NCBI GenBank assembly: GCA_015059865.1
Contig: SUZP01000008.1
Location: 1 to 55,165, forward strand
Direction of reading: 5' to 3'
Origin: Rikenellaceae bacterium
GTDB lineage: Bacteria > Bacteroidota > Bacteroidia > Bacteroidales > Rikenellaceae
Length of the DNA stretch: 55,165 bases
In this document: positions 7,792-16,859 of the stretch, piece after piece
How positions within the stretch are numbered: position 1 is the stretch's first letter
Layout of the letters: each line of letters starts with the position of its first letter
The notes under the pieces: model-generated
The model's input: the letters and a program-made list of their open reading frames with translations, nothing else
Database searches by the model: none
What the model was told of the DNA's origin: nothing
Program-made: the position numbers and the translations under genes

Positions 7792-8538
7792 ATGGCACTG
7801 ATTTTAGCAATAGAGACAGGAACCGATATCTGTTCGGTGGCGTTAGTTCGCGATGGCGAACTTGTGGCGTTGCGTGAGAGCGACGAGGAGCGCAATCATG
7901 CCAAGAAAATTGCCGTATTTGTCGATGAACTCCTGCGCGAGTGCGGCGTAGCAGCCGATGAGCTCGATGCTGTTGCGGTATCGAAGGGTCCGGGCTCATA
8001 TACGGGCTTGCGCATTGGCGTATCCTTTGCTAAGGGTTTGTGCTACGGACAGAACATTCCGCTTGTGGCGGTTGGCTCGCTCGATTCGTTGGTCGAAGTG
8101 GCACGCGAGGACTACGAGGCGGGAATTATCGATGTTGAGAATTGGAGCGAGGCGACACTCTGCCCAATGATTGATGCTCGCCGTATGGAGGTCTATACGC
8201 AGACCTTCAATACTGAGGGCGAGTCGAAGAGCGATGTCGAGGCGAAGATTATTGATGCGGAGAGTTTCTCTGCGGAGCGCAGTTCGGGCAAGCCGTTTGT
8301 GATTTTCGGCAGCGGAGCAGCCAAGTGCGCCGAGGTTTTGGAGGGTGCAACACTTATCGAGGTTGTTCCTTCGGCACGCGGTATGGCACGATTGGCAGAG
8401 CAGGCTTTTGCCGAGGGCAAAACCGAGGATGTCGCCTACTTCGAGCCGTTCTACCTCAAAGATTTTGTGGTGGGCACTGCAAAGAAGTCGTTGCTCGAAA
8501 GGGTAACGGAGATAAGACGAGAGGCGAAAAACAATTAA
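7792..8538 (+). CDS. tsaB: tRNA threonylcarbamoyladenosine biosynthesis protein TsaB
   Basis: TsaB is the non-catalytic ASKHA-fold partner of TsaD in making t6A37 on ANN-decoding tRNAs. The 248-residue product starts MALILAIETGTDICSVAL, then has HAKKIAVFVDELLRECG and the characteristic SKGPGSYTGLRIGVSFAKGL, and a degenerate C-terminal half as usual. The ATG at 7792 places the motif at the expected position; the six extra upstream codons overlap the repeat. It is followed after 22 bases by the fumarase gene, so the two are likely co-transcribed. Confidence 0.94.
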   Translation: MALILAIETGTDICSVALVRDGELVALRESDEERNHAKKIAVFVDELLRECGVAADELDAVAVSKGPGSYTGLRIGVSFAKGLCYGQNIPLVAVGSLDSLVEVAREDYEAGIIDVENWSEATLCPMIDARRMEVYTQTFNTEGESKSDVEAKIIDAESFSAERSSGKPFVIFGSGAAKCAEVLEGATLIEVVPSARGMARLAEQAFAEGKTEDVAYFEPFYLKDFVVGTAKKSLLERVTEIRREAKNN

Positions 8539-8560
8539 CACAAAATAAAAGTACAAAACT

Positions 8561-10174
8561 ATGTCAGAATTTATCTATCAGGAGCCGCTCCCAATCGAGC
8601 GTGACAACACCGAGTATCGTCTTGTGACGAAGGATTATGTGAAGGTCGTTGAGTGTGATGGCCGTAAGATTTTGAAGGTAGACCCTAAGGGTATCGAACT
8701 CCTCGCAAAGGAGGCCTACACCGATGTATCGTTCTACCTCCGTTCTTCGCACTTGCAGAAGTTGCGTAATATCTTGGAGGATAAGGAGGCCACCGACAAC
8801 GACAAGTTCGTAGCATACACAATGTTGATGAACTCGTGCGTAGCTGCCGAGGGCGAGTTGCCAACTTGTCAGGATACAGGTACTGCAATCTGCGTAGCTC
8901 ACAAGGGCGAGGATGTTTGGACCGGCGCTGACGATGCAGAGTATATCTCGCGTGGTGCTTACGAGACCTACAAGGAGCGCAACCTCCGCTACTCGCAGGT
9001 TGTGCCTATCACTATGACCGACGAGCACAATAGCGGCACAAACCTCCCTGCACAGATTGACATCTACGGTGGTCACCCCGGTATGGAGTACGAGTTTCTC
9101 TTTATCACCAAGGGTGGTGGCTCGGCAAACAAGACCTTCCTATATCAGCAGACCAAGGCTCTCCTGAATGAGGAGTCGCTCGTTAAGTTCTTCAAAGAGC
9201 ATATCAAGGACCTCGGTACTTCGGCATGCCCTCCATATCACCTCGCAGTCTGCATCGGTGGTACTTCGGCAGAGATGTGTCTTGCAACCGTGAAGAAGGC
9301 TTCGGCTGGCTACCTCGATGAACTCCCAACTTCGGGTAATGAGGGTGGTCGTTGCTTCCGCGATTTGGAGTGGGAGGAGAAGATTCTCAAAATATGTCAG
9401 GAGATGGGTATTGGCGCACAGTTTGGTGGTAAGTACCTCGTACACGATGTCCGCGTTATTCGCGCACCTCGTCACGCTGCATCTTGCCCTGTTGCTATTG
9501 GCGTAAGTTGCTCGGCAGACCGTAATATCAAGGCAAAGATTACCCCTGAGGGTATCTTCGTGGAGCAGTTGGAGAAGAATCCTGCACGCTTCCTTCCTGC
9601 TGAGGCACCTGCAATGTCGCCTGCTGTTGATATTGACCTCGATGAGGGTATGGACAAGGTACGCGAGATTTTGACAAAATATCCAATCAAGACTCGTTTG
9701 AATTTGAAGGGTACTCTTATCGTGGCTCGCGATATCGCTCACGCTCGTATCAAGCAGATGCTTGACGAGGGTAAGCCAATGCCTGAGTACTTCAAGAATC
9801 ACCCTGTATACTACGCAGGTCCTGCAAAGACTCCTGCGGGATACGCTTCGGGCTCGTTTGGTCCTACTACCGCAGGTCGTATGGACCCTTATGTAGACCT
9901 CTTCCAGAAGCACGGAGGCTCTATGGTTATGGTAGCGAAGGGTAATCGCTCGAAGGCTGTTACCGATGCTTGCCACGACAATGGTGGTTTCTACCTCGGC
10001 TCTATCGGAGGTCCTGCTGCTATCCTCGCTAAAAACTCTATCAAGAGTGTAGAGGTTGTGGACTTCCCTGAACTCGGTATGGAGGCAGTGCGCAAGATTT
10101 ATGTGGAGAATTTCCCTGCATTCATCATTGTAGATGATAAGGGTAACGATTTCTTTGCAGAGTTCGCACACTAA
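8561..10174 (+). CDS. Class I (iron-sulfur) fumarate hydratase
   Basis: This enzyme catalyses reversible hydration of fumarate to malate with a [4Fe-4S] cluster, in the reductive succinate branch of anaerobic Bacteroidales. The 537-residue length matches single-chain FumA/FumB-type enzymes. Candidate cluster cysteines lie near residue 105 (CQDTGT), near 224 ([13 protein letters not shown]) and near 309 (SCPVAIG). [17 protein letters not shown] and [13 protein letters not shown] are the substrate loops, and the beta-domain carries [16 protein letters not shown] and [15 protein letters not shown]. It sits with tsaB upstream and a strong terminator downstream. Class I fumarases are oxygen-sensitive, consistent with an anaerobe. 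Confidence 0.94.
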   Translation: MSEFIYQEPLPIERDNTEYRLVTKDYVKVVECDGRKILKVDPKGIELLAKEAYTDVSFYLRSSHLQKLRNILEDKEATDNDKFVAYTMLMNSCVAAEGELPTCQDTGTAICVAHKGEDVWTGADDAEYISRGAYETYKERNLRYSQVVPITMTDEHNSGTNLPAQIDIYGGHPGMEYEFLFITKGGGSANKTFLYQQTKALLNEESLVKFFKEHIKDLGTSACPPYHLAVCIGGTSAEMCLATVKKASAGYLDELPTSGNEGGRCFRDLEWEEKILKICQEMGIGAQFGGKYLVHDVRVIRAPRHAASCPVAIGVSCSADRNIKAKITPEGIFVEQLEKNPARFLPAEAPAMSPAVDIDLDEGMDKVREILTKYPIKTRLNLKGTLIVARDIAHARIKQMLDEGKPMPEYFKNHPVYYAGPAKTPAGYASGSFGPTTAGRMDPYVDLFQKHGGSMVMVAKGNRSKAVTDACHDNGGFYLGSIGGPAAILAKNSIKSVEVVDFPELGMEAVRKIYVENFPAFIIVDDKGNDFFAEFAH

Positions 10175-10208
10175 AAACTAAGATTGTATAGAGTAAATAT
10201 TTGTAAAG

Positions 10209-10247
10209 AACGGTGGCCGTAGACAATTTTTTTCTACGGCAACCGTT
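10209..10247 (+). terminator. Terminator after fumarase
   Basis: A 14-base stem with one mismatch is formed by AACGGTGGCCGTAG (10209-10222) and CTACGGCAACCGTT (10234-10247), with a T-rich loop. Confidence 0.75.
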
Positions 10248-10305
10248 AAACATATAGAATTAAATAGTTTTAATTCGTAATTTTTAACTCTTAATTCGAT
10301 AGATT

Positions 10306-12150
10306 GTGCTTTTCAGAAAGGTACTGACTTTAATTATTGCGCTTTGCTCCGTCTTTGTGGCGTGGGCAGCCGAGGAGGTCTCGTTTTCGGTAAATGCTCC
10401 GATGATAGCCTCTGTGGGCGAGCCGTTTCGTGTCGAGTTCGAGCTAAATGCTAAGCCCGACAGCGACTCCTTTGTGCCGCCATCGTTCGAGAATTTCGAT
10501 GTTGTGGCAGGTCCTTCGGTATCACAGGGCAGCTCGGTGCAGATTATAAATGGCGAGATGACCAAGAGCATCAGCTATGCCATAACCTATGTCCTTCTAC
10601 CTCAGAAAGCAGGCACCTTTGCTATCGCACCTGCAACGATAGAGGTCAAGCGCAAGAGCTACTCTACACAGCGTACAATGATTGAGGTGCGCAGTGGCGA
10701 GCAGGGGGGCAATACGACACAACAAGGCGGCAGTCAAAGCGGCCAAAGTGACTCTGCGGAGAGTAGGGCTAACCGCACAATCGAGAAAGATGACCTGCTC
10801 CTGCGACTTGAACTCTCGAAGCGTCAGGTCTATAAGGGAGAGCCTATTCGCGCAATATTGAAGCTCTATACGCGAGTACCTATCGCCGGTTCGGAGTCCT
10901 CGAAGATGCCTGCATTCAACGGCTTTTGGTCGCAGCAGGTGGAGATTGAGCAGGGACCTTTCCGCGAGACACTCAATGGCAAGGTATACGACGCCTACAA
11001 TATTGCCGAGTATCTGCTCTACCCACAGCAGGGAGGGACACTCACCATCGAGCCAGCCGAATTGACCGTGGCGGCTCAGGTGGTAGTGAAGTCAAATCGT
11101 GGTTTCGACCCATTCTTCGGCGGTCACGAGGTCTATAATGTACGCCGCGCACTTAAAACACCAGAGGTTAAGGTGCAGGTCAAGGAGTTTCCAGCGGGTG
11201 CTCCGACATCGTTTACGGGTGCGGTAGGGCGCTACACTATGTCGCACGCTCTCTCGGCATCGCGTGTGGCAGCAAACTCGGCGGCAAAGTTGCAAATCAC
11301 AATTTCAGGTACGGGAAATCTTAACTTCATATCGGCTCCGACGCTCTCATTGCCAACATCTTTCGAGTTGTACGATGTCAAGAGCGAGGAGAAGATTGAA
11401 AATAGAGCGTCGGGCAGTGTCGGCTATCGTCGCTTCGACTATCCGTTTATTGTGCGCGCTGAGGGTGTGTACGAAATAGCACCTGTCGAGTTCACCTATT
11501 TCGACTTGGATAAGAAGAAGTATGTGACTCTTGCCACGCCGCCTTTGAACATCGTTGTTATGCCCGACAAAAACGCGGCAACAGCGACACAACAGCAGGT
11601 TGCTGTGGGCATCAAGCGCGAGGATGTACGACTTCTTGGCGAGGATATTCGCTTCATAAAGCTCGGTGCACCAGCGTTACGCTCGGTAGTCGCACCATTT
11701 GCACTCTCACCACTCTATTGGAGTGTTGTGCTGTTGATGTTCGTGGTGGCGATAGTGGTATATTTCGTCGTGCGCAAACATATCCGCGACAACCGCAATG
11801 TAGTACTCGTCAAGGGTAGACGCGCCAATAAGATGGCGATAAAGCGTTTCCGCATTGCCGAGAAGTATATGCGCGAACAAGACCGCCGAGCCTTCTACGA
11901 GGAGATGTTGCGCGCGTTGTGGGGCTATCTTGGCGACAAGTTCAATATCCCTGTGGCAGACCTTACACGCGAAGTCGTACTCTCCGAGCTGGGCAAGCGA
12001 GGTGCAACAAATGAGGCAGAAGATATTATCGCCGTTATTACTCGCTGCGAGGAGGCTCAATACTCGCCTGCCACAACCGCAGAGATGAAGAACATCTATG
12101 AAGATGGTGTTGAAGCGATATCGAAAATCGAGTCGGCAATCAAAAAGTAG
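10306..12150 (+). CDS. batD: BatD-family oxygen-tolerance protein
   Basis: A 614-residue membrane-anchored protein of the Bacteroides aerotolerance (Bat) system. A signal sequence (LTLIIALCSVFVAWA) precedes repeated Ig-like beta domains typical of BatD: SVNAPMIASVGEPFRVEFEL, then KRQVYKGEPIRAILKLYTRV, then a third copy near residue 300. A transmembrane helix near residues 470-492 (LYWSVVLLMFVVAIVVYFVV) is followed by a cytoplasmic helical tail. The GTG at 10306 is chosen because the signal peptide follows at once and no ATG fits. batE follows after 6 bases, but moxR, batA, batB and batC are not upstream, which is unusual. Confidence 0.88.
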   Translation: MLFRKVLTLIIALCSVFVAWAAEEVSFSVNAPMIASVGEPFRVEFELNAKPDSDSFVPPSFENFDVVAGPSVSQGSSVQIINGEMTKSISYAITYVLLPQKAGTFAIAPATIEVKRKSYSTQRTMIEVRSGEQGGNTTQQGGSQSGQSDSAESRANRTIEKDDLLLRLELSKRQVYKGEPIRAILKLYTRVPIAGSESSKMPAFNGFWSQQVEIEQGPFRETLNGKVYDAYNIAEYLLYPQQGGTLTIEPAELTVAAQVVVKSNRGFDPFFGGHEVYNVRRALKTPEVKVQVKEFPAGAPTSFTGAVGRYTMSHALSASRVAANSAAKLQITISGTGNLNFISAPTLSLPTSFELYDVKSEEKIENRASGSVGYRRFDYPFIVRAEGVYEIAPVEFTYFDLDKKKYVTLATPPLNIVVMPDKNAATATQQQVAVGIKREDVRLLGEDIRFIKLGAPALRSVVAPFALSPLYWSVVLLMFVVAIVVYFVVRKHIRDNRNVVLVKGRRANKMAIKRFRIAEKYMREQDRRAFYEEMLRALWGYLGDKFNIPVADLTREVVLSELGKRGATNEAEDIIAVITRCEEAQYSPATTAEMKNIYEDGVEAISKIESAIKK

Positions 12151-12156
12151 CGAAAG

Positions 12157-12918
12157 ATGAAGAGAATAATTATATCAACGGTTTTACTCTTGATGTCTGT
12201 TGTGGCAAGTGCCACTGCACAGACCTCATCAGAGCATTGGGAGGCGGGCAATAAGGCCTATATTGATGGCGACTACGAAAAGGCTATCGAGGAGTATAAC
12301 TCTATTCTCAATGGTGGCGAGTACTCTATGAAACTGTACTACAACCTCGCCAATGCCTACTTCAAAACAGGCGCAAATGGCAAGGCTATACTCTACTACA
12401 ACAAGGCTCTACGCATAGCCCCCTCGCAGGAGGATATTCGCCACAATCTCGCCTTAGCAGAGGCGCAAACCAAAGACCGCATTGCGGTAATACCGGAATT
12501 TTTCTTAAATCGCTGGTTGCGCACCGTGCGTAACTCAATGAGTTGCACAGCGTGGAGCGTATTATCGCTATTGATGCTTGGTGTAATGTTGGCATTTGGT
12601 CTGCTATTTCTGCTGGCATCGCGTATCAGAGTGCGCAAAGTGGGCTTCTATGGTGCATTGTGTGCCTCCGTGTTGTTTGTTGCAACAACCTCGTTCGCAA
12701 TCTCCTCGCGCAACGATATGCTCTCGCATAGTGAGGCTATCGTAATGGGAACAGCCATATCTATTAAAAGTTCGCCCGACCGTTCAGCAACCGACCTTTT
12801 CGTCTTGCACGAGGGCACAAAGGTCGAGGTAGTAACCGAAGTCGATGAGTGGTGCGAGATTGTCATTGCCGATGGCAAAAAAGGTTGGACCGAGCGCAAA
12901 AATATAGAGGAGATATAG
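12157..12918 (+). CDS. batE: BatE-family TPR/SH3 membrane protein
   Basis: A 253-residue protein with a signal peptide (residues 1-22). It has at least two tetratricopeptide repeats (HWEAGNKAYIDGDYEKAIEEY and MKLYYNLANAYFKTGANGKAI), two hydrophobic segments (LSLLMLGVMLAFGLLFLLA and VGFYGALCASVLFVATTSFAI) and a C-terminal bacterial SH3 domain (VVTEVDEWCEIVIADGKKGW). This TPR-TM-TM-SH3 layout is the BatE pattern. It lies 6 bases after batD and is clearly co-transcribed with it. It probably acts in the periplasmic face of a Bat membrane complex; the exact function of the family is not known. Confidence 0.85.
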   Translation: MKRIIISTVLLLMSVVASATAQTSSEHWEAGNKAYIDGDYEKAIEEYNSILNGGEYSMKLYYNLANAYFKTGANGKAILYYNKALRIAPSQEDIRHNLALAEAQTKDRIAVIPEFFLNRWLRTVRNSMSCTAWSVLSLLMLGVMLAFGLLFLLASRIRVRKVGFYGALCASVLFVATTSFAISSRNDMLSHSEAIVMGTAISIKSSPDRSATDLFVLHEGTKVEVVTEVDEWCEIVIADGKKGWTERKNIEEI

Positions 12919-12935
12919 TAAGTGAGTGGTTTTCA

Positions 12936-13055
12936 AATTGACAATTGACAATTGACGAATTGACAATTAATGGTATTTGTTATTTAGGCCTGCGGCGCAA
13001 TTCTGCATTTTGCATTTTGCATTCTCTCGTCTCTCGTCTTTCGTCTCTCGTCTAA
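12936..13055. repeat. Composite intergenic repeat: AATTGACAATT, TGCATTTT and CTCGTCT iterations
   Basis: Bases 12936-12970 are AATTGACAATT iterations. The tail TGGTATTTGTTATTTAGGCC plus TGCGGCGC is shared with the window start. It continues into three TGCATTTT-type units (13003-13023) and CTCGTCT/TTCGTCT iterations (13025-13053). The latter run up to 13 bases before the recR ATG. Confidence 0.8.
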
Positions 13056-13065
13056 AAGAAGAGTT

Positions 13066-13668
13066 ATGTCGAAACTATTGGATAATGTTGTTGGGGAGTT
13101 ATCTCGACTTCCGGGTATCGGTCGCAGAACGGCTTTGCGCTTAGCAATGCACATACTGCGTATGGATACGGAGGATGTGGTGGCAATGGGCGAGAGTCTT
13201 ATCGACTTCCGCACCAAGATTTGCCGTTGCGCCAAGTGCAACAACCTCTCCGATACGGAGATTTGCGATGTATGCGCCGACACTTCGCGCGACACCTCGA
13301 CAGTCTGCGTGGTGGAGCAGGTATCGGATTTGCTTTCGATAGAAAAGACACACCAATATCGTGGCGTGTATAGCGTACTGGGTGGCGTTATTTCGCCTAT
13401 GCAGGGCATTGCACCATCGGATTTACGCATCGACCTTCTGCTCGACCGTATCGCAATGGGCGAGGTAAAGGAGGTGATAATCGCCATCTCGGCATCGGTC
13501 GAGGGCGAGACGACAATGTTCTATCTGATGAACTGCCTGAAACGCTTTCCTCACCTGAAAATCACCACCATAGCACGAGGCATCGGCTTTGGTGACGAGT
13601 TGGAATATGTTGATGAACTGACCATTACGCAGGCGTTGATGAATCGCCGCGAGGTCACAAAAAATTAG
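13066..13668 (+). CDS. recR: Recombination protein RecR
   Basis: RecR loads RecA at gaps with RecF/RecO. The 200-residue product has an N-terminal helix-hairpin-helix (LSRLPGIGRRTALRLAMHIL), a C4 zinc finger near residues 53-72 (CRCAKCNNLSDTEICDVC), a Toprim domain (TVCVVEQVSDLLSIEK, VYSVLGGVISPMQGIAP) and a Walker-B-like C-terminus (IARGIGFGDELEYVDELT). Length and order match the family. The start follows directly after simple repeats. The lipoprotein gene downstream begins 4 bases after its stop, so they form an operon. Confidence 0.96.
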   Translation: MSKLLDNVVGELSRLPGIGRRTALRLAMHILRMDTEDVVAMGESLIDFRTKICRCAKCNNLSDTEICDVCADTSRDTSTVCVVEQVSDLLSIEKTHQYRGVYSVLGGVISPMQGIAPSDLRIDLLLDRIAMGEVKEVIIAISASVEGETTMFYLMNCLKRFPHLKITTIARGIGFGDELEYVDELTITQALMNRREVTKN

Positions 13669-13672
13669 TATT

Positions 13673-14092
13673 ATGAAGAAGTTATTTACACTATTGATGG
13701 TTGCCGCTTTGGCAGTTGGTTGTTGTTCGGCTTGCCGTATGCGAGTGAAGAATGCAAAGCCGTTGGAGGGTACCGTGTGGCACCTTGTAAAGATGGGTGG
13801 CGAGAGCCTTACTCTCCCTGCCGACTCATTCAACATCATCTTGAACGAGAATGGTTTGGGCGGTCGTGGTGCCTGCAATAGCCTGCTTGGTCAATACGCT
13901 ACAGGCGAGAAGATGGCGTTGCAGTTCTCGGCTCTTGGCTCGACAAAGATGCTCTGCCCTGAGAATGAGCCGTTGGAGATGAAGATGTTGCAGGTGTTGT
14001 CCGAGACTACACACTACGATATCGACTACGATATGTTGATGTTGATGAAAAATGGCACTATCCTCGCTGTATTCAAGGCGCAGGCTCAGTAA
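13673..14092 (+). CDS. META-domain lipoprotein (HslJ-like)
   Basis: A 139-residue probable outer-membrane or periplasmic lipoprotein. The signal peptide ends in a lipobox (LAVGC, near Cys17). The rest is one META/HslJ domain: LEGTVWHLVKMGG, FNIILNENGLGGRGACNSLLGQY and ALGSTKMLCPENEPLEMKMLQVL, the conserved G-x-GG-x-N-x-Y and MAC-like segments. Family members are linked to envelope stress or antibiotic tolerance in enterobacteria; no specific function is known here. It is probably co-transcribed with recR and ends at a strong bidirectional terminator. Confidence 0.8.
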   Translation: MKKLFTLLMVAALAVGCCSACRMRVKNAKPLEGTVWHLVKMGGESLTLPADSFNIILNENGLGGRGACNSLLGQYATGEKMALQFSALGSTKMLCPENEPLEMKMLQVLSETTHYDIDYDMLMLMKNGTILAVFKAQAQ

Positions 14093-14120
14093 CGAGAGAT
14101 AGGAACTTATCTATAAACGA

Positions 14121-14160
14121 AATAGGATGTGTCTAAAAGATTGTTAGACACATCCTATTT
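14121..14160. terminator. Bidirectional terminator between META lipoprotein and corA
   Basis: A perfect 15-pair stem is formed by 14121-14135 and 14145-14159 (AATAGGATGTGTCTA and its complement). T-runs follow on both strands and serve the convergent genes. Confidence 0.9.
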
Positions 14161-14191
14161 TGTTAGCATAAATCACCTTGCTATACAGCTT

Positions 14192-15175
14192 TTACAGCCA
14201 TTTCTTGTAGCGGAAGTACCCCATCGTCAAACCAGAGGCTAACACCATCAAGCCCAATGCAAAGATGTAGCCCAACGGTAAATCCCAGCCATTTGGCAGG
14301 GTGTAAACCCACTCCAACTCAGGCATCACGCGGAAGTTCATACCGTAGATACTTGCCACAAGTGTTGCCGGCAGAAAGACTACGGCTGCCACTGAGAAAA
14401 TCTTCACGACCTCGTTCTGCTCGATATTGATAAGTCCCAAAGCTGAGTCTTGGATATAGTCCAATCGCTGGAATGAAAAGTCTGTATGCGAGATAAGCGA
14501 ATTGACATCCTTAATCATCAACTGCAAGCGCGGATAGATATCGTTAGGGAAGCGCTCACTACGCAAAATACCCGACAAAACACGCTGGCGGTCGAAGATA
14601 TTCTCGCGCAAAATCATCGTGCGCTCCTGCAAGGTGTTGATGCGGTGGATTACAGCCTTATCGATAGAGTCCTCCTTATTGATACCCTTCGAGAGTGCCG
14701 AAACTTGACGGCCTACCATCTCGACCAAGTCGGCATCGAAGTCGATACGCACTTCGAGCAACGAGATAAGGATGTGATAACCCGTCGAGAAGCTGCGATA
14801 GTTCATCTGCAATCGCTTCTCCGCCTCGCGGAAAGTGCGCATATCGGCCTGACGCACCGAGACCAAAACTCCCTCGTTCGAGAGGATAAACGACACAGGC
14901 TCAACCTCGAAACTATCACCCGTAGGGACAAAGAAGTTCGAGTTCGAGATTATGGCGTTCTCGCTCTCGGAGTATTTTGATGTGGACTCAATCTCCTCAA
15001 CCTGCTGCTTGGTTTGCAGGCTTATCTCCATAAAGTTCTCGACAGCCTTCTGCTCCTTGATTGTAGGCTGCACCATATCTATCCAGAGAATATCATCGTA
15101 GCCGAGCTCGTCGAATAGTTCGGTGTCGGCATTGCGGATAATCTTGTTGTATTGCTTCAAGTAAATTGTAATCAT
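14192..15175 (-). CDS. corA: CorA-type magnesium/divalent cation channel
   Basis: A pentameric inner-membrane Mg2+ (or Co2+/Ni2+) channel. The 327-residue product has a cytoplasmic alpha/beta funnel, a long stalk helix (KDVNSLISHTDFSFQRLDYI), TM1 ending in the selectivity motif YGMNF near residue 278, a periplasmic loop (LEWVYTLPNGWDLPLG) and TM2, then the basic C-terminus RYKKWL. All are diagnostic of CorA. It runs convergently to the META lipoprotein gene. Confidence 0.93.
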   Translation of the reverse strand: MITIYLKQYNKIIRNADTELFDELGYDDILWIDMVQPTIKEQKAVENFMEISLQTKQQVEEIESTSKYSESENAIISNSNFFVPTGDSFEVEPVSFILSNEGVLVSVRQADMRTFREAEKRLQMNYRSFSTGYHILISLLEVRIDFDADLVEMVGRQVSALSKGINKEDSIDKAVIHRINTLQERTMILRENIFDRQRVLSGILRSERFPNDIYPRLQLMIKDVNSLISHTDFSFQRLDYIQDSALGLINIEQNEVVKIFSVAAVVFLPATLVASIYGMNFRVMPELEWVYTLPNGWDLPLGYIFALGLMVLASGLTMGYFRYKKWL

Positions 15176-15272
15176 CTCTTTTCCTACTTGTTTAGTAAGG
15201 TTTAACTTCGATTTATTGACAAGGTGTGTTCGGTAGAAGTTTTATCAAGAGCCCGAACACCGCAGATTACCT

Positions 15273-16043
15273 TCAACCGGGATTGACCTTCGGCTCAATC
15301 TTCAAGCCGTAGTCCCAGAATTTTTTTAAAGCGTTGTGTTTCTGTATATCGAATAAGAAGTCTATATTAGCGGTCAGATATTCGTAGGCATAGTCGCGGT
15401 CGGCATAGTCACTTTCGAGAATGGCCTCGTAGATATGCTCCACACCATAGGTAAACGCCGCTTGCAACTCGTCGCGCACATCGTATGCCACGCCCTTACG
15501 CGCCACCCATACAGCAAAGGTAAATGGTAGCTTTGTTGCTCTCTGCCACTCCTCGGCAAGGTCGTAGGTGTAGGTAAACTTACCCTCGTTGTCGAAGACC
15601 TTGTCGCCAATGAGCAGAAAGGCATCGCCCTCCTTAGCGCTGTCAAGTAGAGAGTAGTCCTCCATTGCCACCCACTCAGGCTCGATGTGCCACAGATTTT
15701 TGGCAAGATAGCCACAGAGTTGCACCGAAGTCTTCGAGTGTGCATCGAGATATATGCGCTGCACCTTTTCGATTGGGGTATTGGCCATAACAACCACCGT
15801 GCGCACCTTGCCTACTGCACCGATACAGTAGTCGGTAATTATCTCTGCATCAGGCAATGACGGCACCATCGCAACGGGCATAAGCGCGATATCGGCTTTG
15901 CCCTCTACGAAGTTCTTGTAACAAGTGGCTGGGGGTGCAAGCAGTAGTTCGGCACCAAGATTAGCGTGGTGTCGAAGTCCATAGATGAACGGTATCGTAT
16001 TGAGATACGATACGGCTGTTATTTTTGCGTTTACTGCCATCAT
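15273..16043 (-). CDS. mqnA: Chorismate dehydratase MqnA (futalosine menaquinone pathway)
   Basis: MqnA removes water from chorismate to give 3-[(1-carboxyvinyl)oxy]benzoate, the first step of futalosine-route menaquinone synthesis. The 256-residue product has the periplasmic-binding-protein-like fold of MqnA/MqnD: ITAVSYLNTIPFIYGL at the N-terminus, ADIALMPVAMVPSLPDAEII, SKTSVQLCGYLAK, DAFLLIGDKVF and LPFTFAVWVARKG. The SYLN start is typical of MqnA rather than MqnD. Two adjacent in-frame ATG codons (16043 and 16040) are possible starts. It lies divergent from the phage-derived module with a 396-base gap. Confidence 0.9.
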   Translation of the reverse strand: MMAVNAKITAVSYLNTIPFIYGLRHHANLGAELLLAPPATCYKNFVEGKADIALMPVAMVPSLPDAEIITDYCIGAVGKVRTVVVMANTPIEKVQRIYLDAHSKTSVQLCGYLAKNLWHIEPEWVAMEDYSLLDSAKEGDAFLLIGDKVFDNEGKFTYTYDLAEEWQRATKLPFTFAVWVARKGVAYDVRDELQAAFTYGVEHIYEAILESDYADRDYAYEYLTANIDFLFDIQKHNALKKFWDYGLKIEPKVNPG

Positions 16044-16096
16044 CCATTGCTTACTACTCTTTTGTTGTCATTATGAAAAGTCGAACTTTATCATCG

Positions 16097-16104
16097 CAAA
16101 GATA
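16097..16104 (-). promoter_or_regulatory. Bacteroidota -7 box for mqnA
   Basis: TATCTTTG on the minus strand lies 54 bases before the mqnA start. The nearest TTTG upstream is spaced 24 bases, longer than usual. Confidence 0.45.
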
Positions 16105-16244
16105 AGCAAATTTTATACATAGTGTTCACAAAATGGGTATTTTTTTTAGAAAAAATGCATTTTTCCGCCCTTACACAACCTGCTAATTGTGAGATAATTG
16201 TCCAAATAAGAGTCTAACAAGTTTAGAATTTTTTTCGCAAAAGA

Positions 16245-16277
16245 CTTGACAACCCCTATTTTCGTGTTATATATTTG
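16245..16277 (+). promoter_or_regulatory. Promoter of the phage-derived module
   Basis: CTTG (16245-16248) lies 21 bases before TATATTTG (16270-16277), fitting the Bacteroidota consensus. It is the only such element before the eleven-gene run and lies about 160 bases upstream of the first ATG. Confidence 0.7.
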
Positions 16278-16303
16278 CACCGTCAATCGGCGTCTATCGA
16301 CAC

Positions 16304-16342
16304 AAGGTTTTCAACAAACAGTTCTTGATTGTTTAAAACCTT
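16304..16342 (+). promoter_or_regulatory. Leader hairpin in the 5' UTR of the phage-derived module
   Basis: AAGGTTTTCAACAA (16304-16317) pairs with TTGTTTAAAACCTT (16329-16342) with one mismatch and an 11-base loop. No T-run follows, so it is not a classic terminator. It could be an operator (an inverted repeat just downstream of the promoter) or an RNA control element. Confidence 0.6.
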
Positions 16343-16439
16343 ATAAACAATCCAAATTGCTGACTGTCCGAAACACTTCTGCTGTTTTCGACAATCACTA
16401 ACAAAGTATTAACACACTTAACAACATTTTTCAGAGCCT

Positions 16440-16844
16440 ATGAATCGCGCTATTTTGAGCAGTGCGATAGAGGGCGTGGTGTCGAGTTACGGCTACGAGT
16501 TCAACCTGAATGACAGCGCGTGCTATCCGACCACTGTCTGCCGCTATCCCGCTGCCTTTATGTCCCAGCCCGAATTTTCGAGTATCGAAGGGCGAAAACA
16601 TGGTCGAATAACCTACACCATAACGCTGCACCTCGCACAACAGGGGGCAAAACTATCCCCTGCCGAGAGAAACAACCTCCTCGACGAGATGGAGCAACAG
16701 ATGCTCGACATCTTCACCGAACTCTCCCGCAAGGAGTGTGTCGCAGTGGTCGAGGGGTTGCAAATCAGCCCCACATCGCCCACGATAGACAATCACGGAG
16801 CCTTAGCCATAGTAGGTAAGGCAAAAGTTGTAACAATCTTCTAA
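16440..16844 (+). CDS. Probable phage tail-completion/terminator-like protein
   Basis: First gene of the phage-derived run, 134 residues, soluble, no signal peptide. An N-terminal helix (RAILSSAIEGVVSSYG) is followed by beta-strand-rich segments (HGRITYTITLHLAQQG), a helix (ERNNLLDEMEQQMLDIFTEL) and a closing strand pair (HGALAIVGKAKVVTIF). This alpha-beta arrangement, size and position resemble tail-terminator (gpU/DUF3168-like) proteins, but no diagnostic motif is present, so this is inference from context. The next gene begins 15 bases on. Confidence 0.45.
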   Translation: MNRAILSSAIEGVVSSYGYEFNLNDSACYPTTVCRYPAAFMSQPEFSSIEGRKHGRITYTITLHLAQQGAKLSPAERNNLLDEMEQQMLDIFTELSRKECVAVVEGLQISPTSPTIDNHGALAIVGKAKVVTIF

Positions 16845-16859
16845 ACGAAATTTAAGATT

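Larger units (their letters stand above)
16044..16439. other. Divergent control region between mqnA and the phage-derived module
   Basis: No gene is visible. It contains a minus-strand -7 box for mqnA (16097-16104), a strong plus-strand promoter (16245-16277), and a leader of about 155 bases with a long hairpin (16304-16342). No attachment-site-like duplication is visible. Confidence 0.6.

Noticed and set aside
12936..13055. CRISPR array
   Set aside because: The short AATTGACAATT and CTCGTCT iterations have no regular 25-40 base repeats with unique spacers, and no cas genes are nearby.
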